Shown: piece after piece, positions 1 to 11,513 of the stretch | How the letters are laid out: each line of letters opens with the position of its first letter | Position numbering within the stretch: the first letter of the stretch is position 1 | DNA from: Apiospora phragmitis | Lineage: Eukaryota > Ascomycota > Sordariomycetes > Amphisphaeriales > Apiosporaceae | DNA length: 64,000 nucleotides | Assembly: GCA_038363925.1 (NCBI GenBank) | Contig: JAQQWL010000015.1 | Span: 2,905,314-2,969,313 of the forward strand | Reading direction: 5' to 3' | Notes under the pieces: model-generated | The model's database searches: none | What the model saw: the letters and a program-made list of their open reading frames with translations, nothing else | Told to the model about the DNA's origin: nothing | Program-made: the position numbers and the translations under genes

Positions 1-3000
1 GTCAGTGCCGCCACCGGACACCTTGGGCCACGGGAATGCGGACGCGGCGAGAGGTCGGTCCTGCGCCGCGATGCCCGTGCGCAGCTCGCCCCGGTAGAAC
101 TCCGTCGAGCTGAACTCGCAAATGGACGGGTGCATGCGGTACTGCGTGTTCAGCATACATGTCTGGACGCTGCCGCTGCCGCCGTCAGTTGCGTCACTGC
201 AGTGCGTATACAGACGTTCGAACAGCGACACGTCGTAGTCGAGCGCCGCCGTCACGAGCTGCACCGTCGGGCGGAGCTGGACGTGGTCGCCGACCAGGAT
301 GGCGCGCTGGCAACCCTTGGTCAGGGGCACTAGGGAGGCTGCCTCCGTTTGCTGGGAGGCCTCGTCGATGATGACGATCGCAAATTCTTGTTTCCTCAAG
401 AGGCCGATGCCGGCTCCGATGCAGGTCGTGAAGGCGATTTGACAGCTATTGACGCGCCGCTCGGCTTCGCGTCTCGCGGGGTGGTTGGAGTTGATTTCGA
501 CACCGGCCATGCCGTCCAACGTATGCTTCCTTAGATCTTCTGCTACTTTGCGTACCTTTTGGGAATAGTTAGCCGAAAGGTCTGGTACGTGTCCTACGCC
601 ATGAAGAGCAACTTACCTCGGTTGAGACACGTAGAGCAACCGGCCCCTCGTTCCCTCTCACGCCCAAGTATCGTCTCATCACATTGTCCACCGCGTTGTG
701 TGTCGGTGCCGTCACTAGGACCCTTTCGTCTGGGAATGTCTTCTGGAGACCCAGTATAATCTCGACTATGGTATGCGTCTTACCCGTTCCCGGTGGCCCC
801 CATATGGACACTAGCGGGTACGACAGAGCCGCGGATACTGCCTCCATCTGGCTGGCGTTGAGCTCTCCTCTCGGGATGCCGTCGAATGACGTGAACTCGT
901 CCGCCTCAGAATCACTAGTGGAAGGCACCAACCCCAAAAGCTCTTCCGCAACTGCACATACTTCGTCATCGAGATTGGCGAACGAACGCATGGCCGTCAA
1001 CATGGTCTTGGATGTGACAAATGACCCACAATACGTGAGGTTCCAGGAGCACTGCTCAAGAAAGACGGGCAGTGGGTGGAAACATTGGAACTTGGCCAAG
1101 TCAGGCTGGCTCTGGACTACAAGCGCGTCGATCGAGACCGGTTTGGCGATGGGTCTGTTCAAGGGCGGTGATGCGGCCGTAAAACGAACGTGCGCCGATG
1201 CCTCGGGCGCGCCGTTGGCATCGATCCGGAACGGGACTTCGACCAAGGGATACCCCTCCTTATCTTCTTGGAGGGCTTTCAGGCTCAGTAGATCTTCTCT
1301 CACAACCTTCTGTTCTTGTGCCTCCGCAACGTGGTCCAGTGCGACGGCGACTATGTTGTGGGTGAAGTGCGCGATGACGGCAGGCCGGCCATACAGGAGC
1401 CGGGCACTCTCGCGCTCAAGGCATTGGAGCAGGAGGTCCATAGCCAGCTCGGGAGACTGTACAGTCAGAGCGCAGAGCTCGACGAGGCTGCGGAAACTGT
1501 CGAAAGATAGCGAGTGTAGTCGCGACAGTGCGGCCTCGAAGGGTGTAATGATGAGCTCTGCCACTTCATTGGCAGATAACACTAGAGCCTTGAGTATCTC
1601 TGATCCTCGGTTCTGGAGTTTGATTGCTATGGCTCCGGGTAGAGTGTGGTCGCTCCAGGTGTCGAGCCCGGTAAACTTGGCTGCCAGAAAGGGGGCGATG
1701 CGGAGATGATCCAGCAAGACGTCCATACGCCACTCAGCAACATTGGGGCTGTTGCCAGGATCGCCAATCTGCGAAAGTAAGTAATCATAGCTTTTCAGTA
1801 CACGAGCGACGCAGCTGTGTTCATGTAACCATCGGAAGGCCTCGGACAGCTGCAGCGCAGACTCCATGTGATCAAGTACCGACAAGTCCCCGTCTTGGGC
1901 CAGCTTCCGGGTATGAGCGGGCACATCTGACCAGTCCACATTGCTGACAGTCGGTACCGAATACCCTTTCGGGTCAGGGTCAAACAGAGGCAGAACCTCC
2001 CCAGTCTCGACATAATGGAGCCACAAGTCCAGGTTTTTCACGGACTTGACGTCTCGATTGCTGATCACGTAGATTTCCTATGCATGTCTGGGTTAGCCAA
2101 AGCTGCATCGTGAGACACTCCATGAGACTTACTGCAGAGATTACTCCATTGCGGTTCACTCTTCCAATGTGTCTTTGTAGCCCCTGACTGAACTTGTTTA
2201 GAGCTACACTCACTCGACAATCGAAGTTTTGCCCTGCATCCAATGTGGCCTGCTTTTGACGCCGGCGATCCCCTTTATTTTCCGTGTTGCGATATGCCGT
2301 GTCATCCGAAGCACCGCGGCCGATGAAGATCCATGTGTTGGCCCGCTGGCCCTCAAAGAGCTGGAATATATTATCGTCGCAGTAAAGACGATAGTTCACC
2401 TTGGTCGGAAGAGAAAGGCGACTCGATGTCCCCGGTTCCTTCGATTGCGGGAAGGCGAAGATGCGCACGCTGTCGTTGACCAGACAATCTTGTGACTTTT
2501 CTATCTTCTGGGTACGTAAATCGCTATAGCCAGCCGCTCATCCACTTGGAGAACGATTAGCTTCTTGTGGAACAGCTCGAGAGTTTTGGCGGCGGTGTCG
2601 AGGAAGGTGCCGAGTCGGTCCTGCGAGGAGTCGTACACCCTCTTCCATCCGAGGCGGTGGTCATTCAGCTTGAACTGGGATAGCTCGTGCTCTGTCACGA
2701 TGTTCGAGAAGCACAAGGCATTAAGCACGAGGCTTGGTAGTCCCTGGAGGGGAGGCAAGTAAGCCAAGATCCAATTCTTTTCTGTTGCCGTGAGGACGTT
2801 GAGGTCAAAGTACGGCAAAAAGTCGACAAGAGATGCGCTGTGTTTACGACACCATCGTGCAACTAGCTTGACCAGTTCAAATTCCGATGTAGGGATATCG
2901 TCTCGGCAGAGCAGGAGCTCCACGGCGTCGAAGGAAAGTGCCTCCACATTGGTATTGCGCATGCGGTTTTCAGAAATCGTGGCCTTTGCAGATTCGTGAA

Positions 3001-4896
3001 GCTCGTCCAGGATGAATTTGGGAGTGTCTGGCGTCGGCAAGGGTTTCTTGTCCACTAGCCGGGGCGGGACTTTGATCATGTTTCCATCCACGCATTGAGA
3101 AAACAACCGGTTGAGCTCCTTGCATTCGGCTGCCATTGGTCCTTTGACACGTGCCCAGTCCAGGTACAGATTCTTGACCTTGCCCAGGGAAGCATTCGTG
3201 TACTTGGCGAATACAGCAGCCTGTCGTCATCGGTGATGGGTTTGAATTTGAGCGGCTCCCTGGCGCCTGGGTACTCTGCTGGCTGGGACAACCTCGAAGG
3301 TACGAGGTCACTGTCCCAGCACACGAAGACTAGAAATAGACACATCAGCATTAATCAGTTTCTTTCAGGTTGTTGCGGCGCGCAACGTACATTTATCTCC
3401 ATCAAGATCGCCACCGGACATCATATCAGCAGAAGGACGCCTGCCGCGGGTAGGGAAGACGATGCAATCGACGAGATGCGACAATGCATCATTCTCAACA
3501 ACCTTGAACTTCTGCAGATCTCCAGGGTGCAGGCACGGATTTCGTGTGACGAGGACCTCGGTATTCTTGAGCGCGTAGGGCAGCCCGTCGCCATCCCTTG
3601 TGATCTTGACCGCACACTCGCCTTCCTTCAGTACATCCCAGGCATCGCAAACGCCGAACAGCAGCCGCGACTGCGGCACGAGGATCCGGCAGCGCTGTTC
3701 GTCACGCTTGTTGAGCATCTTATCGTACTCGGCGTGCACGAGGCCCGCGATCTGTGGCCGCACCGCCTCGAGGGAGTCCAGGAGCGCCCGTTCCGCCAGC
3801 TCGGGCCGGCCGACGTAACAGAGGAACCGGAAGGCTTGGTGCGGATTTTGAGTGGCCTCAGCGAGGAATGTGAGATTCTCGTGCTGTTTGCGTCGTAACG
3901 TCTCGCTGGAGACTCCGAGAGAATGCAGAAGTATCACAACTTCATCGTTCAGGTATCCGAACCCGTATGGCTACAGATATATCAGTTGAAGTGAACACCG
4001 TCATACAGATGCCCCCAAGCCGGTCAATTTACTTTGGAGTAATCAACGACAGAGAAGGCCAAGACCTCGCCTCCGTTGAACTTCTTCATGGACTTCCGGA
4101 ACCGGAGCCAGATAGGCCCATCCCTCATAGTCGGATCGACCGTGACAACGCCCTTGTACCCTCGGTACCGTATCTGGAACACCGAAGGCGAGTAGCGCTT
4201 ATCGCGGAACGTGAGCCGCAGCCGCCGCGCGACATCCTGGGCGAATCGCGGGGCCATCAGGCCGCAGCCGTCGGTGAACGTGTAGTCGTTCAGCTCGATA
4301 TCCGGTATGTCCTCGCATCGCCGCTCCTCGACCCGCAGCGCCGCTTGCGCGGTCGAGAAGAGCAGGCCGATGCGTTTGGCCTTCTTGGCGACGGTCTTCA
4401 TCTTGCCGAAGTCGCCGAGCGACTCGACCAGGCGGCCGATCTCGTCCCGGGGCGCGGCGAACAGGAAGCAGGTGCGCGACTTGAGCTGGCTGTTGCTGTG
4501 GCCAAAGAAGTGGTAGGTGACCCCCTGGAGCGTTATGCCAGTCCGTAGGAGCCGGACGGCGTAGTCGTTGTACTCGCGGAAGGCGGATGGCTTGATGCCG
4601 TTTGCTTCGGGCTTTAATCCGGGCGGAGGCCGGAAGTCACCCATGGACAGGAGGAGGAACTTGTCGAGTGGGTGGCCTTTGGTGACACGATTCTCCTCAT
4701 GCGCAGCCAACTTGAGCGTCATCCGTTGATCGGAACCCTTTGTCGCCAAGGTGATTATTTTTACTAAGCCCTTCTCGTTGAGAAGTTTTTGGCTTGGGAG
4801 ATCGGGGACGTTGAATTCCCAGTCGCGATCATCTAAAGTCACCTGGTCCTTCAGAATGAACTCGAACGAGCTCAGCTTCCGAGCTTTTGGCGCCAT
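1..4896 (-). CDS. RNA-dependent RNA polymerase fused to an SF1 Upf1-like helicase (3' part outside window)
   Basis: Cellular RdRP of the QDE-1/SAD-1 type, which makes dsRNA for RNA silencing, followed without an intervening stop by an Upf1/Hrr1-like helicase. Coding segments: 4896-4033, 3970-3391, 3329-2133, 2077-617 and 555 to beyond the edge; the introns have good GT-AG ends. The start is the first ATG in frame, so the usual long N-terminal region of fungal RdRPs is absent. The catalytic loop GGDLDGDK lies near residue 480 and a typical RdRP C-terminal region follows. Helicase motifs: Walker A GPPGTGKT (about residue 1300), DEASQQTE (motif II), GDHVQL (motif III) and NTQYRMHP (motif IV). 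Two one-base losses break the frame, at 3210-3211 (AA, expected AAA) and 2510-2512 (GGG, expected GGGG). Homology reads straight across both, so I count them as likely assembly errors. In fission yeast, Rdp1 and the helicase Hrr1 are separate subunits of one complex. Confidence 0.85.
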
Positions 4897-5194
4897 TGTG
4901 TGGGATGTTGCCAATGTTGTTGCAAGGAAAGTTGAAGTTGGGAGGTGTGGGTTGTGTCAAGCTTGTTGAGGTTGCATTTGGGCACATCTACCCCTGATCG
5001 TGGCGATATTTTCATTGGACATGTAGGTGGTTTTGTTTTGTTTGCAACGGCAGCCTGCATCAGCCCTCATGCGGGAGGCCATGTAGTGAGGGGATGGATA
5101 CCCAGCTCTTGCTTTCACTTTTTTTTTTTTTGACCATCTTACTTCGTTGCCATTTTGGAGCCCCCCCTTTCAAATCTTCACAACAAAAACACCA
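4897..5194. promoter_or_regulatory. Divergent promoter between RdRP-helicase and AAA_28 gene
   Basis: About 300 bp separates two divergent start codons. It holds a T run near 5120-5131 and CT-rich stretches typical of fungal promoters. I see no clear TATA box. Confidence 0.5.
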
Positions 5195-5947
5195 ATGTCC
5201 GCCACTGCTTCCAACTCCAAGATGGCCACCCCACCGCAGAACATTTACATCATCGGCGCTCAGAGTACCGGAAAAACCACCCTCGTCATCGCCCTCGAAG
5301 CCCATTTCCGCCAAGACACCTCCTCTTCGCTTCCCGTTCCTAGCGTGATCCGCGAGGTGGCGCGTTCCGTGTTGCGGGATCACGACTACACGGCGCAGGA
5401 CATCCGAGACTCACCGGCGCGCGCGCTGGAGCTGCAGCGATTGATTCTCGCAGCGCAGGCCAAGGCGGAACGCGAAACTGAGGAGAAGGCGGCATCGGCG
5501 TCTACTACACCGTGCTGGCTGCTCTCGGACCGCTCGGCCATCGATCCCGTCGTGTACGCGTGGCTGTACGTCGGGCAGGAGTCGGCAAGGAGCCTGATGG
5601 AATCGGCGGAGTGGCGCGGCATGCGCGACCGTATGGCCCAGTCGCTGGTCGTCGTCTGCGAGGCGGGTGTCAAGTGGCTGACCGACGACGGGGTGCGGTT
5701 GATGCCTACCGGAAGTGACGAATGGACGAAGACGCATGAGGTGTTCTGCCAGGTACTTGAGGAGGCACGCTTGCGTTATATCTTATTGCCTTGCACTTTG
5801 GGACGTACCGAGGAGAGGCTGGCATTCGTTCTTCGTGAAGTTAACGCACCTGGGCGTGCATCTGAGAAGACGCCGTCGTACATCCCGGGTCTAACCCCTT
5901 TCCCAGCTTTGGTTTCTCATACTGAGCCTCGCATTAGAGACGAATAA
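5195..5947 (+). CDS. AAA_28 / NadR-like P-loop ATPase or kinase
   Basis: Single-exon protein of about 250 residues. A Walker A motif GAQSTGKTTL sits near the N-terminus, followed by an acidic and Arg-rich region and the segment LLSDRSAIDPVVYAW, which fits the AAA_28 (NadR/Ttd14-like) family of nucleotide-binding proteins. NadR relatives phosphorylate nicotinamide riboside, but the substrate of the fungal proteins is not known to me. ATG 5195 is the first in frame; a second ATG at 5222 has a better context and begins just before the P-loop strand, so the true start could be either. It ends at TAA 5945-5947. No targeting signal or membrane segment is visible. Confidence 0.75.
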   Translation: MSATASNSKMATPPQNIYIIGAQSTGKTTLVIALEAHFRQDTSSSLPVPSVIREVARSVLRDHDYTAQDIRDSPARALELQRLILAAQAKAERETEEKAASASTTPCWLLSDRSAIDPVVYAWLYVGQESARSLMESAEWRGMRDRMAQSLVVVCEAGVKWLTDDGVRLMPTGSDEWTKTHEVFCQVLEEARLRYILLPCTLGRTEERLAFVLREVNAPGRASEKTPSYIPGLTPFPALVSHTEPRIRDE

Positions 5948-6716
5948 ATACATGGAAGCCGATTGACCTATATCAGCACTAACCTGTCTTATGCTGAGCC
6001 TGTATAGTATTCAAGAATCAAGGGTCTAACTTGACTCGCCCAATCAAGCTAAAATGCCATCACTCTCGTACTCTGTTGGACTACCTAAGTCTGTATAGTT
6101 GCGTAGAAGACCGCCAATACCGCATGTCCCCGTACCCCATTGATAAATGTTCTTCCAGCACCATTAGGATAGTATCCTGGACGTTCGAGCGTCTCATCTG
6201 CGTTGCAGAGAACGGCCTTTTCAGGGTCAGCAAAACCAGCCAGAACATCCGGGGTAGTTCAGGGGCTTTAACTTAGTGCTGGACATCTGATGGGTTCCAT
6301 AAGCGGTTGCTCGGCGAAACCTAGAAACACATCCAGCTGATATCCAATGTGGTGTCAGTAGAGTGATGAGGCATTAGAAACAAGTATACTCAAGTTAATA
6401 TTGCTAATGGCAGTCACTCTGCATTAGAAGAAGATCAACTTAGGAATTGGTAGTTAATGCTTCCGACTTGCCTGGTGTAACTCGCTACTCGCCTCCGCTT
6501 GGAGTATACGCCGTAACGCCTATCCCTGATAGGACTGGCTGACAGCATATGTAGGCTGACTCGGCTTGCCTACACAATCTGATTATGGGTCTACTCACGC
6601 CGCGTGATAAGCTTACAAGTATGCACGATTGCTTTCCGTGATTCCACCAAGTTCTATACCCATTGTTGGGGTAACCCTGCCGAAATATTCCCGGATGCAT
6701 CTTTCTGCTCCTCTCA
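5948..6716. other. Intergenic region, no gene recognised
   Basis: About 770 bp with no coding pattern, repeat or RNA gene that I can support. It contains the 3' flank of the AAA_28 gene and the presumed promoter of the UstYa-like gene. Confidence 0.5.
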
Positions 6717-7369
6717 ATGACGAGGAGGTATTATAGAAAAGGCAACCAAAGACCCGCCATTCTCATAATTCTGTTTACGGGGGTCGTAAGTGTCAGATTC
6801 CTTGCAGGTAAGTTTCTAAGCAGAGCCAATGACTCCACGAATGACGTTTGACAATAAATTATAATGAATCAGTGGATAACGAAGCGATTATCTTCATCTA
6901 TAACGAGACCTTCGGGGACAACTCAAACGAAAGTGAACAGGCGTGGAAAGAGCTCATGCCTCTTCATGGCGGATTCTTCCGACATCCCACCCTGGCGCCC
7001 GAGAAATCCGTCTTCTCCGTTTTCCACCAGCTGCGTTGCCTGGTAGGCACCCACCCATACCCAGCTTCGTGGATATAGTGCTGATGTAGTATCTATCGGT
7101 CAAAGAACGGGATCAGGGAAGGGTATTGGATGCTGTACCTGGCCATGAACTAGCAAAGGGTCCTGAAGGACGAGGAGATGCCGAAGATGAGCGCGCCTCG
7201 GCATTTCCGCCATTGCGTGGACCTCCTCCGCCAAGTCTTGATGTGCCAGCCAGACCTCACGGTCGAGGTCAAGAACATCACGATCGGAGGCGTCAAGGGG
7301 TTTGGGACGGAGCATCAGTGCAAGGACTGGAACCAGCTCATCGCTTTCACTGAGGAGTGGGGAACGTGA
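6717..7369 (+). pseudogene. UstYa-like (DUF3328) protein gene interrupted by an in-frame TAG
   Basis: Segments 6717-6807, 6873-7042 and 7106-7369 join with good splice sites and give the DUF3328 layout: a short cytosolic tail, one membrane helix (about residues 14-31), a YNETF/FFRHPTLAP region, a first HxxxC block and a second HFRHC block. UstYa-family proteins are copper-type oxidases that tailor ribosomal peptides and other fungal metabolites. Two departures are visible: the usual HQLHC is HQLRC, and codon 7151-7153 is TAG inside the conserved segment after it, with the frame open on both sides. That TAG is also the 3' end of a possible acceptor (7152-7153); splicing from 7043 directly to 7154 would skip it in frame but would remove a conserved stretch of 15 residues. 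A change from CAG to TAG is the RIP type (CpA to TpA). No precursor-peptide gene is visible nearby. Confidence 0.65.
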
Positions 7370-7662
7370 AATCATAACAAGAGTGATTGATGCATGCCAG
7401 ACGAAAGACGAGCTTCTGTTTGTAGTCACACTATGGATCAAGTAATCCTTAGTTCTGTCGTAGTACATGATGCCCTGCACCCCTTGTCTTCTTATTACGT
7501 CTTTTCCCTACGGCCATTTGCCTGTGATACTGAAAAAGCTCTCACCAGCCAGGGCCTGAAGACTCGCGAGCAGCTCCTCGTCCTCGGCACTAAAACCAGA
7601 TACAGAAGACGGTTCAGCTACTGGGAAGTACTCCACATCGATAGTGCAACTAAAGTGCTCGG

Positions 7663-9507
7663 TCAGAACTCTGCGTCGTAAAGCTTCGAGGACAGGAAGT
7701 AACCTACGTCACACCCGGCTCCGGAAGTACGCCCTCATTGAAGTACAGTCTCACGTGCCTCACCGTACAGAGAGAAGGCATGCTGCGACTGGAGTGGCCA
7801 TACGACTTCTGCTCCACGAGCCGGGCCCCTTCGAAGCTCGCCTGGGCTTTCTTGGCCGAGGCCAGAGGGCACACGGGATCCCACGTAGTAGACAGGATGA
7901 GGATCGGCTCGGCTGTCTTAACGCGGGGGCAGGCAGGGTAGTATCGAGGGTGGAACTCGTGGGTTGTCGGAATCGACCACGACGCCTGGTCATAGAAACC
8001 CGACCCCTGGTATCTGGATACCAAATAGGACATGTCCGATCTCGAGACAGTATGGTTCAGTATCGGCTTGATTCCATGGACTGGGGCCTCGTGACCCATC
8101 TCCAAGTTGTCGTTCATGATGACAAAGGTGCTCGAGTCGTCCACTAGGAAATCCACAGCCCATGACTTGGAGTACGCAAGAAAGGCCGGTGTACTGTTGC
8201 CATTTAGGAGCGCCGCGAGGGTGCCGGCAAGGGACGGCCAGGATGCCGGTTGGTACAGAGCCGTGAAAACCCCGTTGTTCATAACGTTGCGCCAGGTAAC
8301 GGACCCGTACTCGGAGCTATCCAAGTAGACTGGGATGGGGGTCCTCTTCTAATGCGTCGAGAAAGTCGTCAGCGTCGAGAAAGTCGTCAATATACGTCTG
8401 GAGCTGGCCAGGCGACTCAAAGCTTTGTCTGTTGACCGAGTTCAGGGGGCAGTTCTCTCCGGCCTCGAAACACTCTTCGGCGAATCCAGTGAAGACCCTG
8501 TCGGTATCCGCCAATGACTCTTCCAGCATGTTGAAGGCGCTGTACCATTTCTCTAGATCGCCAATGCCTTCAATGACCATTCTCGTGACTCGGTCTGGAA
8601 ACATCTGCGCATATGTCTGCCCAAGAATACTACCATCTGCTTTTATTAGTCGGAGTGTTTGGTCTGATTTGTAATCACAGGAGAAACAAACGGGGTGAAA
8701 GGGTTGGAATAGACTGACAGCTAACGCCCCAGTAATACATATTGCTCTGCCCAATTGCATCCAGGATCGAGTTCATGTCGGCCGGGGGAGTATTGATGTA
8801 CTTTCCGTGCTCGCCCATTTTATCCCTGCATGCCCGTCCCTTGTTCTCGGCTCTCGTGTACATCTCACCGGCCTGGAAGTGGATATCCCAGGGGTTGGTG
8901 GTAAACGCGTCGACCCTCTGGGCCTTGCTGGAGTAGCAAACGGCTGGCGGTATCGAGTCACGGACGCCACGAGGGTCGAAGCTGAGCAATTGGAAGTCCT
9001 CACCGACGAGCTTGTTCAGATGCCGCTGCCTTGCCGCGTAGGAAATTCACCCCGCTGGCTACGAGGGAGATGAGTCAACTGATGGTGCGATTGGAGACCG
9101 AGGAAGGATTCCACTTGCCTCCAGGCCCACCAGGATTGAATAGGATGTGTCTGTCTCCAGTAGCCGAGGCGTTGGCTGCCAACATTCTGATGAGTGGTAT
9201 CGTGAATGTCTTGCTACATGGCTTGTTGAAATGATCCATTGGTACGTCTAATTGGGAGCCTTGTGATTCTTTGTCAGCTCTATTCAAAAGTACAATTGCT
9301 TGAGTATGTAGACTGTAACTCACATTGTAGCACATGACTACCAGTCTCGCCGCATTCTTCCCATCGCAGTCGTCCTGCGTCGGGATGGAGACTCAGAGCT
9401 ATCTGGGGTTCCTTGGCGATCGATTGGGCCACCAGCGTCGGCCATATACACGTAATGGCGAAGATGCGAAGGATGATACCTTTCGGGCTCTTAATGCATG
9501 CAGCCAT
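7663..9507 (-). CDS. Secreted alpha/beta hydrolase with TAP-like C-terminal domain
   Basis: Serine hydrolase of the tripeptidyl-aminopeptidase-like (S33/TAP) group, probably secreted, with an N-terminal signal region of about 30 residues. Introns: 9323-9260, 9118-9059 and 8718-8637. The second has a GC donor (GCAAGT), the only clear GC-AG intron here. Motifs: the oxyanion region NPGGPG.SG, nucleophile GVSYG (rebuilt across intron 3), Asp in STTWDPVCPL and His in SYGHSS, a full Ser-Asp-His triad. The frame breaks near 9020-9024 (one extra base) and at 8337-8341 (GGGGG, expected GGGG). A third break near 7690 is possible: without it the protein stops at 7704-7706, with it at 7663. The start ATG at 9507 directly precedes the signal region. 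It converges on the UstYa-like gene. Activity could be aminopeptidase or esterase. Confidence 0.75.
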
Positions 9508-10527
9508 CTGATGGAGACGTGTCCAGCGCAACGGCCTTGGGCCTAACTGATATGAAATCAATATTGGCGTATTGCGATTTATTTGACATTCAAAATACCA
9601 TCTTGGAGAGCCTCGGTGGCTGTCCTAGGGAGTCGTTATGACGTAGTTCGTCGTTTCTTGCTGGGTGCACTCGACCACCGCATTGACCGACATCAGCAGC
9701 ACTTCTCCTTCAGTTGATTGCCTAGGTTACCTACCGCTGCAGTGGAAATCTTTAGCTGAACCCCCTGTCAGGAAGCTCACCTGCTCACCCCTCCAGATTC
9801 CTGGTCGACCCCCCTGTAGCTGTATGTAACCCCCTCCGGATGTGGGCTAGATCTCCGGCGCCGGGGAAACGACAGGTCAGCTTTTCATCTTCAAGCACGT
9901 CTTCCCCGCGGAATTCTACCCTCCACTGCCACTGCCCACTACCCCGCTGAGGAACGCCCTGTTAAGCTTACTTTGCTTACCCGTAAAGGGATCTACCTAC
10001 TAACAACCCGACGACACTCCAGACTGTAGACGACCTTGGTCCTGTATGACCTGACCTCGGCTACGATGCCCCAACAGCAACGGGGCCTCGCAACAAGACA
10101 AGCCCGGAACTCTTGCGGGGGCTTCATGCCATGAATCCCCACAGGACCAATTGCTCTCGGCATTACTTGCCACCTTCCCATCCTGGGTCAAACCATCTCT
10201 CGCCCGGTTGGCGTATTAGATCCCGACGAACCAATCGAGCCCCACGGTAAGCTGACGACAGGTTCACACAGTTCCGATCCTGACCAGGTGGTCACCCTCC
10301 CCAGGTTTCGCATCTGGCAACCCGTTCTTCTAGGTCACGGGTGGCCCGACGAACCTAGTCCTCTTGTAGAAAAGAACCATCCCCCAGGCTTCTCTCCTGT
10401 AAGTGAATGTATTCTGAGTAACGAGGACAGAAAGAAACGTGTCGGTTTTCGAAGCCAAACGGCAAAGCAACTCGGAAAAAGAGCCAGCCAGAAAGAATAC
10501 CACTTGCATTGATTGGCTTCGAGAAAC
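9508..10527. other. Intergenic region with a CCCCT cluster
   Basis: About 1 kb between divergent genes. Four CCCCT pentamers (the stress-element core) lie within 9762-9835. No ORF with a coding pattern is seen. Confidence 0.45.
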
Positions 10528-11513
10528 ATGAACGACAACGTGCACTTGGATAAGCGCCGAGGTCAGAGTCGGGATTCACAGCGTCGATTCCGTAAGAAGC
10601 TCCGTAAGGACCGCATCACACCGAGACTTTCAGACACTTAACTATATCGTTGTAGGCGAAAGACAAAGGAAGAACAAAAACGTCCGGCAACTCTTGGACC
10701 ATATCCTCGCCACCTTCTTCCTCCAGCCAGCATCTTGGCCATCCCATCAGCGACAGCAACACCGCATTGGCAGCATCGCTGCCTTCAGGCTCACCGCCTC
10801 TACTTTTGGGAGCTGCAGGGCGCAGCTCATCACGCGACCACGCCACTTCGTATTTCCCAACCAACGGCCAGTTTCAGAGCCCGGCATGGATATCTTCCAA
10901 GAGCTATCCCCCAGCCGGACTTGAAAATTGGACGGACCATACAGATCACCACAGGAACGTTGCGATACCACGCCATGTTCAACACCAGCAGTATGCCCAT
11001 GCGGCCGTTACACCCGCACATCAGATGGGATTGCCACCTTCCGGTGCGCACTTCCCTCCAGAGACGCTGTCGATGCCGGGATTTGAGCCCCTAAAGGACC
11101 CATTCGGAGCCAATGGCAAGGACAATATGATTCCCTCTCCAATATCCCTGCTCAACGCCGATCTGCAAATGCACCCAGAGCCCTCGCCACCACAGGCGAG
11201 GCCGCCGACGCAGAGACCAGTAGTGAACATGGACACCATGGAAATGCCGCCCCGGCCGCCAACAAGGCGGGGGAGCGGCAACACATCCTCCATGCCCCAA
11301 GCCGAGCAGATGATCTCCGACGTGGGGGACTTGCACGAGTTCGGAGTCGAACTTTCTATTTTCCTCGAAGACATGTTGCTGCTTACCTCACTGAGGAAGA
11401 TGAAGGAACGGTTTCGCTCCCTGGTCCTGCCAGACTATCCTCTGGGCCAAGGAAGCGCGGGGGATGACATGGATGAAGACTCTTCCCAAGATAGCGATAG
11501 CGAGGGGTCATAA
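10528..11513 (+). CDS. Probable nuclear regulatory protein with a bZIP-like basic segment (frame uncertain)
   Basis: The C-terminal part (about 10656-11513) is an open, Pro/Ser-rich reading frame ending in an acidic tail (DDMDEDSSQDSDSEGS), typical of fungal transcription regulators; just before it is an alpha-helical FLEDMLLL region. Upstream, an ATG at 10528 opens a short exon ending at 10591, with an intron to 10655. This exon encodes a basic stretch (QSRDSQRRFR) resembling a Yap-type bZIP basic region, in which the usually invariant Asn would be Ser. The exon joins in a different frame from the long C-terminal ORF, so either one base is wrong or the true structure differs. No leucine zipper is evident. 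I am fairly sure a gene is here and unsure of its fold. Confidence 0.45.

Noticed and set aside
684..1709. 341-residue ORF on the plus strand
   Set aside because: It lies opposite the helicase region, which has clear motifs and splice sites on the minus strand; the plus-strand protein shows no family pattern.
2500..3220. Programmed ribosomal frameshifting in the RdRP gene
   Set aside because: No slippery heptamer, and similar breaks occur in unrelated genes at other short runs.
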